Below, in pieces: positions 1-8,437 of a stretch of 39,150 bases of DNA. The first letter of the stretch is position 1. Each line of letters starts with the position of its first letter. The position numbers and the translations under genes were made by a program. The notes beneath the pieces are model-generated. The model was not told the DNA's origin, did no database searches, and saw nothing but the letters and a program-made list of their open reading frames with translations. This DNA is from a bacterium (GTDB lineage: Bacteria > Zhuqueibacterota > QNDG01 > JAFGCO01), in the NCBI GenBank assembly GCA_016932575.1, contig JAFGCO010000072.1:1-39150 (forward strand), given 5' to 3'.

Positions 1-80
1 AAACAATTACATGATTTTCCAATATTTTTTTCTGCATTCTCATATACCAAATCTCCCTCCACTCCACATTTCACACATAT

Positions 81-316
81 CTTTGTTTATGATCTTGGTC
101 ATTGAAATTTGAAGTTCATTTGTCATTTATCATTTGGATTTTGGAATTTGTTATTTATTTGTATTTTAAGATTTGTCATTTGGAATTTGGTATCTTTTTG
201 GCGGCAGTGACGAAGAAAACTCATTTACTCATTTACCCATTTACTCATCTACTGTTTTGCCTGCGACTCAAAGACTCAAATTTGAACGAAATAAAAAAAT
301 GTGATTGTTGATATAA
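81..316. repeat. Imperfect direct repeat, copy A (left of mntA-hepT)
   Basis: AT-rich stretch built of recurring words (ATTTGTCATTTGGAATTTGG, TTACTCATTTACCC, GACTCAAAGACTC). The same series of words in the same order recurs at 1534..1822 with substitutions and small indels; the best-matching core is 168..215 against 1650..1697. The two copies bracket the mntA-hepT pair. No protein homology is recognisable in any frame, so open frames here are not real genes. Nothing else is seen in bases 1-80. Confidence 0.7.
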
Positions 317-350
317 AAAAGGAAAGAAAGCCGCTCATACAACAAACGGC
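315..350 (-). terminator. Possible intrinsic terminator after hepT
   Basis: Read on the minus strand, a six-pair stem (GCCGTT with AGCGGC, one G-T wobble) closes a nine-base loop and is followed by a T-rich tract (complement of 315..329). It lies about 60 bases downstream of the hepT stop codon, where the toxin-antitoxin transcript should end. The stem is short, so this is a moderate call. Confidence 0.4.
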
Positions 351-408
351 CGAGGGGCGGGATAAGGGTTATGGTGTGTAATTAGAGCGAATGATATATA
401 ACGTCGAT

Positions 409-867
409 TTATTCAATTGTCAGTTGAAATCGTTCCGGATTTGATATTAATCGTTGAACCGATACACAAAATGTATCAAAGTCTGGTAAATACTCTTGGA
501 TGATTTGATAAATTTCTTCAGGTCGGATGTCTGAATAGAAATGGGTCAGCCGATTTCTGTAACCGGCCATTGCTTTTAAATGACCATTTGCAAATTGCTC
601 ATCAACGATACCCAATTCACCAAGCTTTAAAGCAATTTGCTTATATTCACTCACGCGTCCACCAGGTATTCTTGAAAGAATATGTGTGCCGATATTGAAT
701 ACGCCCTCCAAAGCACGCCGCAAATAAAATTGCGCCCGTATAAAACTATCTTCATTTGAAAATTCGTGAACGGGTAATTCGCCCAGTTCTTTCAATTTTG
801 CGATATCATGCTGTATACCATCCAGCCTTGGAATAATCGATTGTTTTTTGATCGTTCTTTCAGCCAT
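409..867 (-). CDS. hepT: HepT-like HEPN ribonuclease toxin (DUF86)
   Basis: Predicted 152-residue HEPN toxin of a MntA/HepT type VII toxin-antitoxin pair. The family motif RX4HXY is intact at residues 104-111 (RNRLTHFY); Arg and His are the expected RNase residues, and the Tyr is the residue AMPylated by MntA in characterised systems. The preceding segment is all-helical, as HEPN folds are. I chose the ATG at 867 because it overlaps the upstream mntA stop as ATGGCTGA, a typical translational coupling; a longer open frame to 951 would only add residues read from inside mntA. Known from the family: HepT cleaves RNA (tRNA in one studied case) and is neutralised by AMPylation. Inference: a functional pair, since both signature motifs are complete. 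Confidence 0.87.
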   Translation of the reverse strand: MAERTIKKQSIIPRLDGIQHDIAKLKELGELPVHEFSNEDSFIRAQFYLRRALEGVFNIGTHILSRIPGGRVSEYKQIALKLGELGIVDEQFANGHLKAMAGYRNRLTHFYSDIRPEEIYQIIQEYLPDFDTFCVSVQRLISNPERFQLTIE

Positions 868-1261
868 TCTCGATCCTTTCCAAAACAGCATGATCAAACT
901 GGTTGAGCAATGGTTTAAAATCGATATATCTCCTGAAAACGGATTCTTCATAATTCAGACGGTCTTCGGCAGAATTCTGATAAAGAATTCTGCCATGGCG
1001 GATGACATCGAAACACAGCTCGATGCCCGCCCGCTGTAAAAATACGATATCCACCCGCCTGTCTTTATATTGTTCGGTTAAAATATCATATAACTCCAGA
1101 TAAACGGAATTGATGTTATTATTGATCTGATCGATATCACGAAAAACCACACCGATATCCACATCACTTATCGTATGATCCGTGCCTTCCGCGTACGACC
1201 CGAATAAATAAACAATTCGCACACCCAGATTTTTCAATCTTTTTTTGTTTTTGTTGGTCAT
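860..1261 (-). CDS. mntA: MntA-like minimal nucleotidyltransferase antitoxin
   Basis: A 133-residue minimal nucleotidyltransferase of the polymerase-beta superfamily. The GSX10DXD catalytic signature is complete: G21-S22, then D33 and D35 (SDVDIGV), with a third acidic residue likely in RRVDIVF near residue 70. In MntA/HepT systems this enzyme transfers AMP to the toxin's RX4HXY tyrosine. The gene precedes and overlaps hepT by eight bases, the usual antitoxin-first order. No good Shine-Dalgarno precedes the ATG; the start is kept because the N-terminus matches the usual family length. The pair stands between two imperfect direct repeats (81..316 and 1534..1822), suggesting insertion as a cassette. 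Confidence 0.87.
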   Translation of the reverse strand: MTNKNKKRLKNLGVRIVYLFGSYAEGTDHTISDVDIGVVFRDIDQINNNINSVYLELYDILTEQYKDRRVDIVFLQRAGIELCFDVIRHGRILYQNSAEDRLNYEESVFRRYIDFKPLLNQFDHAVLERIENG

Positions 1262-1533
1262 TTATCTGTTTAATAATTACATACAAGTATCAGAATTTAA
1301 TTATTCAATGAGACAATCGCAAGCAAGAAATTGGTTCGACAGTTTGACTTCTTGTCTCTTGCCTCTTCTCTCCCATCCACCTCCTCTGTCTCTCAATCAG
1401 CGACACAATGACTCAACGACTCATTTCACAGACCGCAAACCGCGTACAGAAGACCATTGTAAAATCACAAATATCAAATCACAAATATCAAACAATATCC
1501 AAATCACAAAAGACAAATTCCAAACACACGATT

Positions 1534-1822
1534 CTTTGTTTATAATTTTGGTCATTGAAATTTGGAATAGTCTTATTATTTATCATTTGGGTTTTGTCAT
1601 TGATTTGACATTTGGATTTTGAAATTTGTTATTTATTTGGTTTTTGGGATTTGTCATTTGGAATTTGGTATCTTTTTGGCGGCAGGGACGAAGGGAACTC
1701 TACACATTTACTCATCTACCCATTTACTCTTCAGCTCTTGACACTACGACTCAAGGACCCTACGACTCTACGACTCAAAGACTCAATTGTGAATGAAATA
1801 AAGGAATGTAATTGATGATATA
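1534..1822. repeat. Imperfect direct repeat, copy B (right of mntA-hepT)
   Basis: Second copy of the 81..316 word series, including the shared core ending in a TTTTTGGCGGCAG block and the GACTCAAAGACTCAA words. It is somewhat longer than copy A because of extra ACGACTC words at 1745..1785. The gene-free stretch from 1262 to 1870 holds this copy plus further GACTCAACGACTC-type words around 1400..1425; apart from these I see nothing in it. Confidence 0.7.
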
Positions 1823-1870
1823 ACTAGAAGAAAAAAAGAAGGATAAACTCAGGAAGGATTGATGAGGTCT

Positions 1871-2494
1871 TTATTTTTCTTTGCTGCTGAAAAATGTCTC
1901 TCTGAAATTCCGGTCAAAAAAATAGATATAACTGGATCCGGCTTCATTCACCTGTTCAAAGCCGATTTTTTCATAGAACCTGCGAGCACGTGTATTCTGC
2001 TCTTCAACACCCAGCCTGCAGGCTTTGTTGCCGCGTTTTTTCAGTTCTTCAAGAAACGCCCGGGTGAGCTGCTCCGCGATCCCCTGCCCCCTGTATTCAG
2101 GGAGCACCGCGATACTTGCCAGCCCGGAGGTCTGATCGCTGTAAAAAGTTTTCTTTTTTGGGAGCACATAAGCCTTTAAATAACCGGAATACTTCTTAAT
2201 GGACTGAACCGGCTGCCTGAAAAAATTCACCACTGCACTTTTAATAAACTGCCATTTGGATTGGTTGATAATCTCACGGGACAGGGTGCGCGTGTTCACC
2301 CCGCCTGTAATGAATCCTGTGACTTTATTTTGTTCCAGACTTACAAACGCAACCGCATGCTCCGACTCACAGTGCCCTTCATAATACCCTGTCAGAAACG
2401 CGTCGCCGAACTTTGTGGATTGGCTTTCAGGAAAACAAGTTTTGTGGATCCGGATGACTTCAGGGATATGTTTTTTTTGGATGAATTGGATCAT
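1871..2494 (-). CDS. GNAT-family N-acetyltransferase
   Basis: A 207-residue protein of the GNAT superfamily. The acetyl-CoA binding motif A is visible as IAVLPEYRGQGIAEQL near residues 128-143 (pattern R/Q-x-x-G-x-G/A), followed by the motif B region LGVEEQNTRARRFYEKIGF near 161-179, a classical GNAT C-terminus. It is the last gene of the polysaccharide cluster, 18 bases after the preceding glycosyltransferase. Known: sugar N-acetyltransferases of this fold acetylate amino sugars in O-antigen clusters. Inference: it acylates a sugar of the repeat unit, perhaps working with the PaaK-like enzyme two genes upstream. The substrate cannot be told. Some GNATs act on proteins or antibiotics, so the role rests on context. 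Confidence 0.8.
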   Translation of the reverse strand: MIQFIQKKHIPEVIRIHKTCFPESQSTKFGDAFLTGYYEGHCESEHAVAFVSLEQNKVTGFITGGVNTRTLSREIINQSKWQFIKSAVVNFFRQPVQSIKKYSGYLKAYVLPKKKTFYSDQTSGLASIAVLPEYRGQGIAEQLTRAFLEELKKRGNKACRLGVEEQNTRARRFYEKIGFEQVNEAGSSYIYFFDRNFRETFFSSKEK

Positions 2495-2512
2495 GGGTAT
2501 TATGCTTTTATA

Positions 2513-3727
2513 TCAAAAACTATTACAACAGGTTTCCAGATAACGTACAAAATTTAAAGCAATGTCATTCCGATTAAATTGTTGAAGCGCTGCTTCACGA
2601 CCTCTTCTTCCCATTTCTTTTCGAACCTTTGAATCTTTTGACAAATTCTGAATCGCCTTGATGATCTGTTCAATATCATTTGGTTTTATAACAATCCCGC
2701 ATCGATATTTTTTCACAATATCCACTGATTCACCTTCTGCGATTAATATGACTGGCACACCGGATCCCATGGATTCATATAATTTTGAAGGCACAGCGCC
2801 AGGTATATGTTTTTTCAAGGGGATCAATGCAATATCCGCAGAAGCTACAATTTCCGGCATCTGAGTTTTTGGAGCCGGATCCAAAAATTTGACATTTTTT
2901 AATTTGAGCTGCTTTGTCATATTCATCAAAGATATTTTTTCAGGACCGTCACCAATAAAAACAAAAATGACCTGATGATCATGAACCTCTGCTGCTGCCT
3001 GTATAATTTGATTCAGATCCTGCGCCAAACCGTGCAAGCCGGCATATAAAATAATCAGCGATTGATTTCGAGCCATCTTCTTTCTGCATACTTCAGAGCA
3101 CCTCTCCGGTGAAAACTGATCGGCATCCACACCATTGGACAGATGATATGTTTTTAGATCAGGGAACCGGTATAGAATGCTTTGGATGATTTCAAGACTT
3201 TGCCCAGTTATCATCCAAGCTTTCCGATAGCACAGAGCCTCAAGCCAGTACATTGCATATAACAATTTACCCGCCTTTATCATATTCAGGTAAACCGCAG
3301 AATCAGGCCATAAATCAGAAACATTAAAAATCAGCCGGATGTTTTTCAAACGACTCAGAATTATCGCAGTCATGCCCAAAAATAATGGAGGGCTTTCAAC
3401 AATAAGATAATCTGATTTTGGGATGAATAAGATGCCAATGACAAGTGAACTGAAAACAAAAGACAGATAGCTGAACATACGTAAAAAAATATTCAGGCTT
3501 TTTGTCGGATAGATATGACATCGCAAAATAAGGAGCTTACCTTCTTTTTCAAACCGAAATATTCCTGAATATCCTTTATAGTATTTACCGGTCGGATAAT
3601 TGGGCATGGCCGTAATAACGACCACTTCATGATTCTGTTCAATAAAGGAATTGGCCAGATGAGACAATCTTGCCTGGGGTGCACCCATTTCAGGAGGGTA
3701 GTATTGTGTCAGGATACTGATTCGCAT
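2513..3727 (-). CDS. Glycosyltransferase family 4, WbuB-like
   Basis: A 404-residue GT-B glycosyltransferase. The N-terminus (TQYYPPEMGAPQARL, residues 7-21, and AMPNYPTGKYYKGY, about 40-53) is characteristic of GT4 enzymes annotated as WbuB-like. The C-terminal nucleotide-sugar half carries LYAGLHGLAQDL, FVFIGDGPE, and PSKLYESMGSGVPVI near residue 325; the E-x7-E pair of GT4 enzymes is replaced here by a shorter ESMGSG form. Two hydrophobic segments around residues 82-125 suggest membrane association. It overlaps the end of the PaaK-like gene by 19 bases. Known: WbuB transfers an N-acetyl-fucosamine-type sugar in E. coli O26. Inference: it adds one residue of the repeat unit; donor and acceptor are unknown. 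Confidence 0.85.
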   Translation of the reverse strand: MRISILTQYYPPEMGAPQARLSHLANSFIEQNHEVVVITAMPNYPTGKYYKGYSGIFRFEKEGKLLILRCHIYPTKSLNIFLRMFSYLSFVFSSLVIGILFIPKSDYLIVESPPLFLGMTAIILSRLKNIRLIFNVSDLWPDSAVYLNMIKAGKLLYAMYWLEALCYRKAWMITGQSLEIIQSILYRFPDLKTYHLSNGVDADQFSPERCSEVCRKKMARNQSLIILYAGLHGLAQDLNQIIQAAAEVHDHQVIFVFIGDGPEKISLMNMTKQLKLKNVKFLDPAPKTQMPEIVASADIALIPLKKHIPGAVPSKLYESMGSGVPVILIAEGESVDIVKKYRCGIVIKPNDIEQIIKAIQNLSKDSKVRKEMGRRGREAALQQFNRNDIALNFVRYLETCCNSF

Positions 3728-5043
3728 TCAGGTTTCTTGATATTCAAATGTGAAATAACAATTTGCGGCTTTCCCGAGGGTGTTGGAAGGATACTATCGG
3801 TAATGGTGAAACGTACCGGAAATCTTTCATTGGCTTTTTTATACATATCTTGTTGTATTGATTCAAGAATATGATCTGAAAAATTTTCCGAAGGTATAAA
3901 TCGTATTTCAATGTCCTCCAGAGAATGCTGTATAACCTGAAATTGCCGTATTTGTTCCACATATTCAAAAATGCCTGTAAAAAAATGAACGATCAGACTT
4001 TTACCGCCTTTGGTATAGACGATGTCTGTATCCCGTCCGATGATTTTCTCTAAAAGTGGAAATCCTCTTCCACATGGGCATTTCTTTTCAGGATCCGCTT
4101 TGACAGCCAGGTCACCGATTTGATAACGTATCAAAGGCATCAGGTAATTATCAAGGCGCGTCACAACCACATGGCCAATCTGACCCGGTTTCACCTCATT
4201 ACCCTGGTTATCCAGCAATTCGAGATAAATATGAGGCGTCATGATGTGGTAATTATGATATTCGCACTCCGCCGCAATCATGGTATTTTCATTGGCCCCG
4301 TACGTATCAAAAACCTCCGTATGAAATTGTTTTTCAATGATTCGACGATAATGCGGGAACATTTTATCGCCCCATGAAACAACAGATTTTAATTTTATAT
4401 CGTCGATACCAGCTTCTTTGGCAATTCTTGCGTATTCATAAAGTGCAGAGGCATAGCCCATAAAAAAATGGGCTTTTTTTCTTCGAAGATGTATCAATGT
4501 ATCGACAACCCTGTCTTTCTCTATATGAAATGCTTGCTGATAATTCACATGAAAAAAAATATCCTTAAGCTTCTTTTTCAATCCGCGCTTTGTTGTCATA
4601 CCCAACTGTAATAATGGATTGCCATATTCATAACCCGCCCATTGCCACCAGAGCATCTGAATGGCCACTGCAATTGAATAGGCTGCACGGTCTGAATGAA
4701 ATTTACCCTGAATACCGGAAGAACCGCTTGTATAGTCTGTAAAATATATTTTTCTTGATGAATCCATGAATGCAGACAATCCGGTATTCAACAATATCGA
4801 TTTGTCAACAAATGGTATATCGGTGACTGAAGGATTTTGTGTTTTTACTTTTTGTTGATAATAAGGGATGTGTTCCATACAATGCCGGCAAATGTCATTT
4901 AAATTGTCAGCCTGTATCTGACGTATTTTCTTCTGATCCTCATATTGCAGACGATTAAAATAATTCAAAGATTTCTGAATGTGTAGTTTAAAAAAAATAT
5001 CGCTGATAGATGCAAGTTTATTATATATTGTATTATTTAACAT
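3709..5043 (-). CDS. PaaK/CapK-like adenylate-forming enzyme
   Basis: A 444-residue member of the phenylacetate-CoA ligase (PaaK, coenzyme F390 synthetase) branch of the ANL adenylate-forming superfamily. The ATP-binding motif TSGSSGIQG is at residues 105-113. DTYGANEN about residue 240 corresponds to the A5-type motif, and LIRYQIGDLA to the downstream acidic ATP-ribose contact. CPCGRGFPLL contains a Cys pair common in this family. The start codon overlaps the upstream glycosyltransferase stop (ATGTTAAATAA). Known: such genes are frequent in capsule and O-antigen clusters (CapK type) but mostly uncharacterised. Inference: it activates a carboxylic acid, either a free acyl group or a uronic acid, for transfer to the glycan; the neighbouring GNAT is a candidate partner. 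Confidence 0.83.
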   Translation of the reverse strand: MLNNTIYNKLASISDIFFKLHIQKSLNYFNRLQYEDQKKIRQIQADNLNDICRHCMEHIPYYQQKVKTQNPSVTDIPFVDKSILLNTGLSAFMDSSRKIYFTDYTSGSSGIQGKFHSDRAAYSIAVAIQMLWWQWAGYEYGNPLLQLGMTTKRGLKKKLKDIFFHVNYQQAFHIEKDRVVDTLIHLRRKKAHFFMGYASALYEYARIAKEAGIDDIKLKSVVSWGDKMFPHYRRIIEKQFHTEVFDTYGANENTMIAAECEYHNYHIMTPHIYLELLDNQGNEVKPGQIGHVVVTRLDNYLMPLIRYQIGDLAVKADPEKKCPCGRGFPLLEKIIGRDTDIVYTKGGKSLIVHFFTGIFEYVEQIRQFQVIQHSLEDIEIRFIPSENFSDHILESIQQDMYKKANERFPVRFTITDSILPTPSGKPQIVISHLNIKKPECESVS

Positions 5044-6242
5044 TGGATATTTTCAATTATATTTATTAACCGACTGCAATTTTCATTAATATTATACTCA
5101 TTTTCAACAAGAATTCTGCTATTTCTCGATATTGTCCTATATAATTCGTGATCCGACAGTATTAATTCAATATTATCAGACAATAATCTCTGATCACCTG
5201 GTTGGAATAATAAACCTGTTTTCTTATGTATAATGATATCTGAAATCGCTGCATGATCAGATCCAATAACAGGTATTCCTAAAGCCATTGCTTCAATAAT
5301 GACAGTCGGCAAACCGTCACTTCCTGTAGGCGAAGGAATGCTTGGCATAACAAATATACTGGCCTGCCTATAGAGATCAATTAATTCATTCATCGGCAAA
5401 GACCCAGACAAATTTACTTTTTGATTAAGTTTATAATGATTAATAAGATTTTCTAATTTTCGTCTTTCAACACCGTCACCAATAATACTACATCGAAAGG
5501 ATATACCTTTCATATTTAATAAGTTACAAGCTTCTATAAGAATATGAAATCCTTTTGGGTGAAGCAAGGATCCAACAGCCAAAATTAATGGTACGAAATT
5601 TTTGGATTTTGAGAAAACAGGTAATTGATAATTAAATTTTTCAATATTTATACCATTTCTAATAAAGAATAAATTTTTACTTCCTAATCTTTTTAATAAT
5701 TGAACAGTTTCATTTGTATCACCAATACAGATTGATGAATCTCTAACAATTTTCTGTATTAAACGATAATCATGCCGAATCATGACAGTATGTGCAGTCA
5801 GGCCATATTTCTTCTTAATTAAAATGCTCAACCATCTTGTTGCTATTGCTTCTGAGTGTAAAAAGTGACAATGAATATAATCAATATCTAATAGTTCCTT
5901 TTGAAAAATAAAGAAGGACAAAACAAATATTATATATAATAGATGAATTGCCCTATAAGGTTTATTTATTCCATACTTTAGGGCTTCAATAAGACAAATC
6001 GAATAATTATTACTAAATACAATAGCTTTACTAAAACAGAAAAATAACTTTATTGGATTCTTTGAAACCCTTAATATTTTAACACATGGAATTTTTATCG
6101 CTAATTTTGCCAATTTTGCATTTTCTGGTCTTAATACAGCGATACAAACTTTATGACCATTGTTTAGAATTTCATTTATTTCTCTTGCAACAAATGTTTC
6201 TGTTAAAGAGGGGAATTGAGATGCAATATATAAGATTCTCAC
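5037..6242 (-). CDS. Glycosyltransferase family 4, WcaL/AmsK-like
   Basis: A 401-residue GT4 enzyme. The N-terminal ASQFPSLTETFVAREI is the hallmark of colanic-acid WcaL-like and related exopolysaccharide transferases. The C-terminal domain has ILAVGSLLHPKGFHIL, CSIIGDGVER, and PSPTGSDGLPTVIIEAMALG with the E-x7-E nucleotide-sugar motif. I chose the GTG at 6242 rather than the TTG at 6254: the GTG is preceded by GGAAA at seven bases, sits just after the upstream stop, and gives the family-typical VRILYIAS start. The end overlaps the PaaK-like start. This gene and the next one upstream are visibly more AT-rich than the rest. Sugar specificity is unknown. Confidence 0.86.
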   Translation of the reverse strand: MRILYIASQFPSLTETFVAREINEILNNGHKVCIAVLRPENAKLAKLAIKIPCVKILRVSKNPIKLFFCFSKAIVFSNNYSICLIEALKYGINKPYRAIHLLYIIFVLSFFIFQKELLDIDYIHCHFLHSEAIATRWLSILIKKKYGLTAHTVMIRHDYRLIQKIVRDSSICIGDTNETVQLLKRLGSKNLFFIRNGINIEKFNYQLPVFSKSKNFVPLILAVGSLLHPKGFHILIEACNLLNMKGISFRCSIIGDGVERRKLENLINHYKLNQKVNLSGSLPMNELIDLYRQASIFVMPSIPSPTGSDGLPTVIIEAMALGIPVIGSDHAAISDIIIHKKTGLLFQPGDQRLLSDNIELILSDHELYRTISRNSRILVENEYNINENCSRLINIIENIQC

Positions 6243-6244
6243 AG

Positions 6245-7231
6245 TTATTTCCAATAATGATCACGATTTTCTTGATAGAAATTAATTGTTCTTTGAATTC
6301 CTTCAAGAATGTTTATTTTTGAAGAAAAACCAGTATCTTTATTAATTTTATTTATATCAGAAATATAATCTCCTGTTTCAACAAAATATCTATCTTTAGG
6401 CCATTCCAATTGTTCAATGATTGTTCCAGGTATCAAGTCCGCTATAATGTTTGTCATCTCAATAAAAGGTGTACCAATGCCAGAACCGACATTATACACG
6501 TTACCACTTGTTTTCGATGAAATTGCAACAGCCATTAGTGCCTCAGCAATATCTTCAACAAAAATATAATCTCGTCGCTGTAGACCATCACCAAAAACAG
6601 TAAGAGGCTTCGAATCGAGTGCAAGTCTGATAAACCAATTAATAATACCCCATTCGTTATGTGCCATTTGTTGGCGTGGACCGTAAGGATTAGCAATTCT
6701 AATCGAAACAGTATTTAGTCCATAATAATCATAGTAAAACCGATGATATTTCTCACCTGCTAGCTTGTGAATCCCGTAAATACTCAGGCAATTAAAAGGA
6801 TGTGATTCATCTACGGGATTATAATTAATAGTACCATAAACAAATCTTGAACTTGAGAAAATAATTTTTGCTTCTGGTACATTCTTTCGACAAGTTTCTA
6901 AGATATTAATTATTCCTTTGCAATTGATGTCCAAATCCAATAGTGGATGGTTATTACTACGAACATAACTTACCTGGGCCGCAAGATTGAAAACATAATC
7001 AACATTATGAATGACTGATTGGAGACATTGTTTATCTCTAATATCTCCCTTTACAAAACATATATCATCAACAATATCATTTAAGTTATACATATTCCCA
7101 CCATATAATGGAAGCATTGCATCTAAAATTGTAACTTTAGCTCCCTCTTTAAGAATCAACCTGGCTAAGGTGCTACCAATCATTCCTGCGCCACCAATAA
7201 TGAGTACATTTTTGTCTTTAAAATTAGACAT
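6245..7231 (-). CDS. NAD-dependent SDR epimerase/dehydratase
   Basis: A 328-residue extended short-chain dehydrogenase acting on a nucleotide sugar. The Rossmann motif GGAGMIGS is at residues 13-20, the catalytic YxxxK is YGIHK near residue 150, and SSSRFVYG precedes it. NPYGPRQQ and FGDGLQRRDYIFVEDIAEA are typical of UDP-sugar 4-epimerases and related dehydratases. ATG 7231 is preferred over the upstream GTG at 7243 because GGGG lies four bases before it. It precedes a GT4 gene by two bases, so the two are probably translated together. Inference: it makes the donor sugar for that transferase. GalE-type 4-epimerase is the most likely activity, but a 4,6-dehydratase or reductase cannot be excluded. 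Confidence 0.82.
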   Translation of the reverse strand: MSNFKDKNVLIIGGAGMIGSTLARLILKEGAKVTILDAMLPLYGGNMYNLNDIVDDICFVKGDIRDKQCLQSVIHNVDYVFNLAAQVSYVRSNNHPLLDLDINCKGIINILETCRKNVPEAKIIFSSSRFVYGTINYNPVDESHPFNCLSIYGIHKLAGEKYHRFYYDYYGLNTVSIRIANPYGPRQQMAHNEWGIINWFIRLALDSKPLTVFGDGLQRRDYIFVEDIAEALMAVAISSKTSGNVYNVGSGIGTPFIEMTNIIADLIPGTIIEQLEWPKDRYFVETGDYISDINKINKDTGFSSKINILEGIQRTINFYQENRDHYWK

Positions 7232-7348
7232 AATACCCCACACTATAATTCATACTTTAAATATTCATTAATTCATAAAATGTTAATAAATGTTAACAGG
7301 ATTCCATTGTTACTAAAATTATATATTCTTATTTGAACTGTATAACAA

Positions 7349-8437
7349 TTAATTTTCTATAATCGATAAATAAAGATTTTCTGTCTTTCTCACCATTTTT
7401 TCAATGCTGAAATATGATTCAATTGATATCCGCCCCTCATAACCAAACGCCTCCCTCTTTTCCGGATGTTCGATCAGGTCCATAATTGCTTCTGTCATCT
7501 TCTCAACATCTCCGGAAGGAACGAGATAACCGGTTTTTCCATGCTGAACCAGTTCGGACACACCACCTACATCCGTAGCCACCACGGGCTTGCCCGCTGC
7601 CATAGCTTCCATGATCACATTGGGTAGGCCTTCCGACCGTGAAGTCAGAATGAATATATCCGTATTTTTCAGAATTTCCGGTACATCCCGCCTGGGTCCC
7701 ATTAACCTGACAAATGATTTATATTGATCAGACAATTCAAATTCATTTTCCGAAAGTCCGGGACCAATAATCCGGAATTCTGTATTTTGAATAGATCGAT
7801 AAACCATTTCAGCAACATCCAGCATCATTTGAATATTTTTGGCACGCGTTGGCTTCCCGATCCAGGACATTCTGATATTTTTATGAGTTTTGGTCTCTTT
7901 ATTCGAATAATGGTCAATATTTATTCCGTTATGGATTACATAAACCTTCTCATCATTGATTTTCCATTGATTTAAAATTACCTGCCTCCCCCGTTCAGAA
8001 TTTGCGAGAATCGCTTTTGCATATCTCATGGCTAGCCAATCCGTTATACGTATATGCATTGGACGATTCATTTCCTCAGATCTGATCGAGGGTATAAAAG
8101 TTTTTATTCCAGCCAACATTGCTGCTAAAACACCATATCCATTCCCTATATGCAACAATGCATGGACTATATCAATCTGATATTTAATTAATAAATATGC
8201 CAATCTAAACACTCTTTGAGGTTCAATATTATTTTTTCTTTCAAGACACAAAACAAATACACCTTCTTCTTTTAGTAATGTCCCATAAGGTTCAATGTTT
8301 TCAGATAGACAAAAAACAAAAGGCTTAAAACTGAATTTATCAAGATTGTGTACCAGCCTAAATAACTGCCTTTCAGCCCCGCCATGTGTTAGCTGACCAA
8401 TTATATAGGCAATATGAATTTCTTTCTTTTTTTTCAT
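7349..8437 (-). CDS. Glycosyltransferase family 4
   Basis: A 362-residue retaining GT-B enzyme. The N-terminal IGQLTHGGAERQLFRL is the standard acceptor-domain start of GT4 capsule enzymes; the C-terminal donor domain has MSWIGKPTRAKN, RIIGPG, LTSRSEGLPNVIMEAMAAG (E-x7-E motif) and GKTGYLV. The ATG directly abuts the stop of the polymerase gene (TGAATG), so expression is coupled to Wzy. Known: members of this family transfer hexoses or 6-deoxyhexoses within repeat units. The sugar cannot be assigned. About 105 bases of AT-rich sequence separate its end from the SDR gene downstream; no structured element was recognised there. Confidence 0.87.
   Translation of the reverse strand: MKKKKEIHIAYIIGQLTHGGAERQLFRLVHNLDKFSFKPFVFCLSENIEPYGTLLKEEGVFVLCLERKNNIEPQRVFRLAYLLIKYQIDIVHALLHIGNGYGVLAAMLAGIKTFIPSIRSEEMNRPMHIRITDWLAMRYAKAILANSERGRQVILNQWKINDEKVYVIHNGINIDHYSNKETKTHKNIRMSWIGKPTRAKNIQMMLDVAEMVYRSIQNTEFRIIGPGLSENEFELSDQYKSFVRLMGPRRDVPEILKNTDIFILTSRSEGLPNVIMEAMAAGKPVVATDVGGVSELVQHGKTGYLVPSGDVEKMTEAIMDLIEHPEKREAFGYEGRISIESYFSIEKMVRKTENLYLSIIEN

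Noticed and set aside
102-1815. Plus-strand open frames at 102..311, 1245..1622 and 1612..1815
   Set aside because: They translate degenerate repeat words into low-complexity Leu/Ile/Phe-rich peptides, sit in the repeats flanking mntA-hepT, and have no domain.
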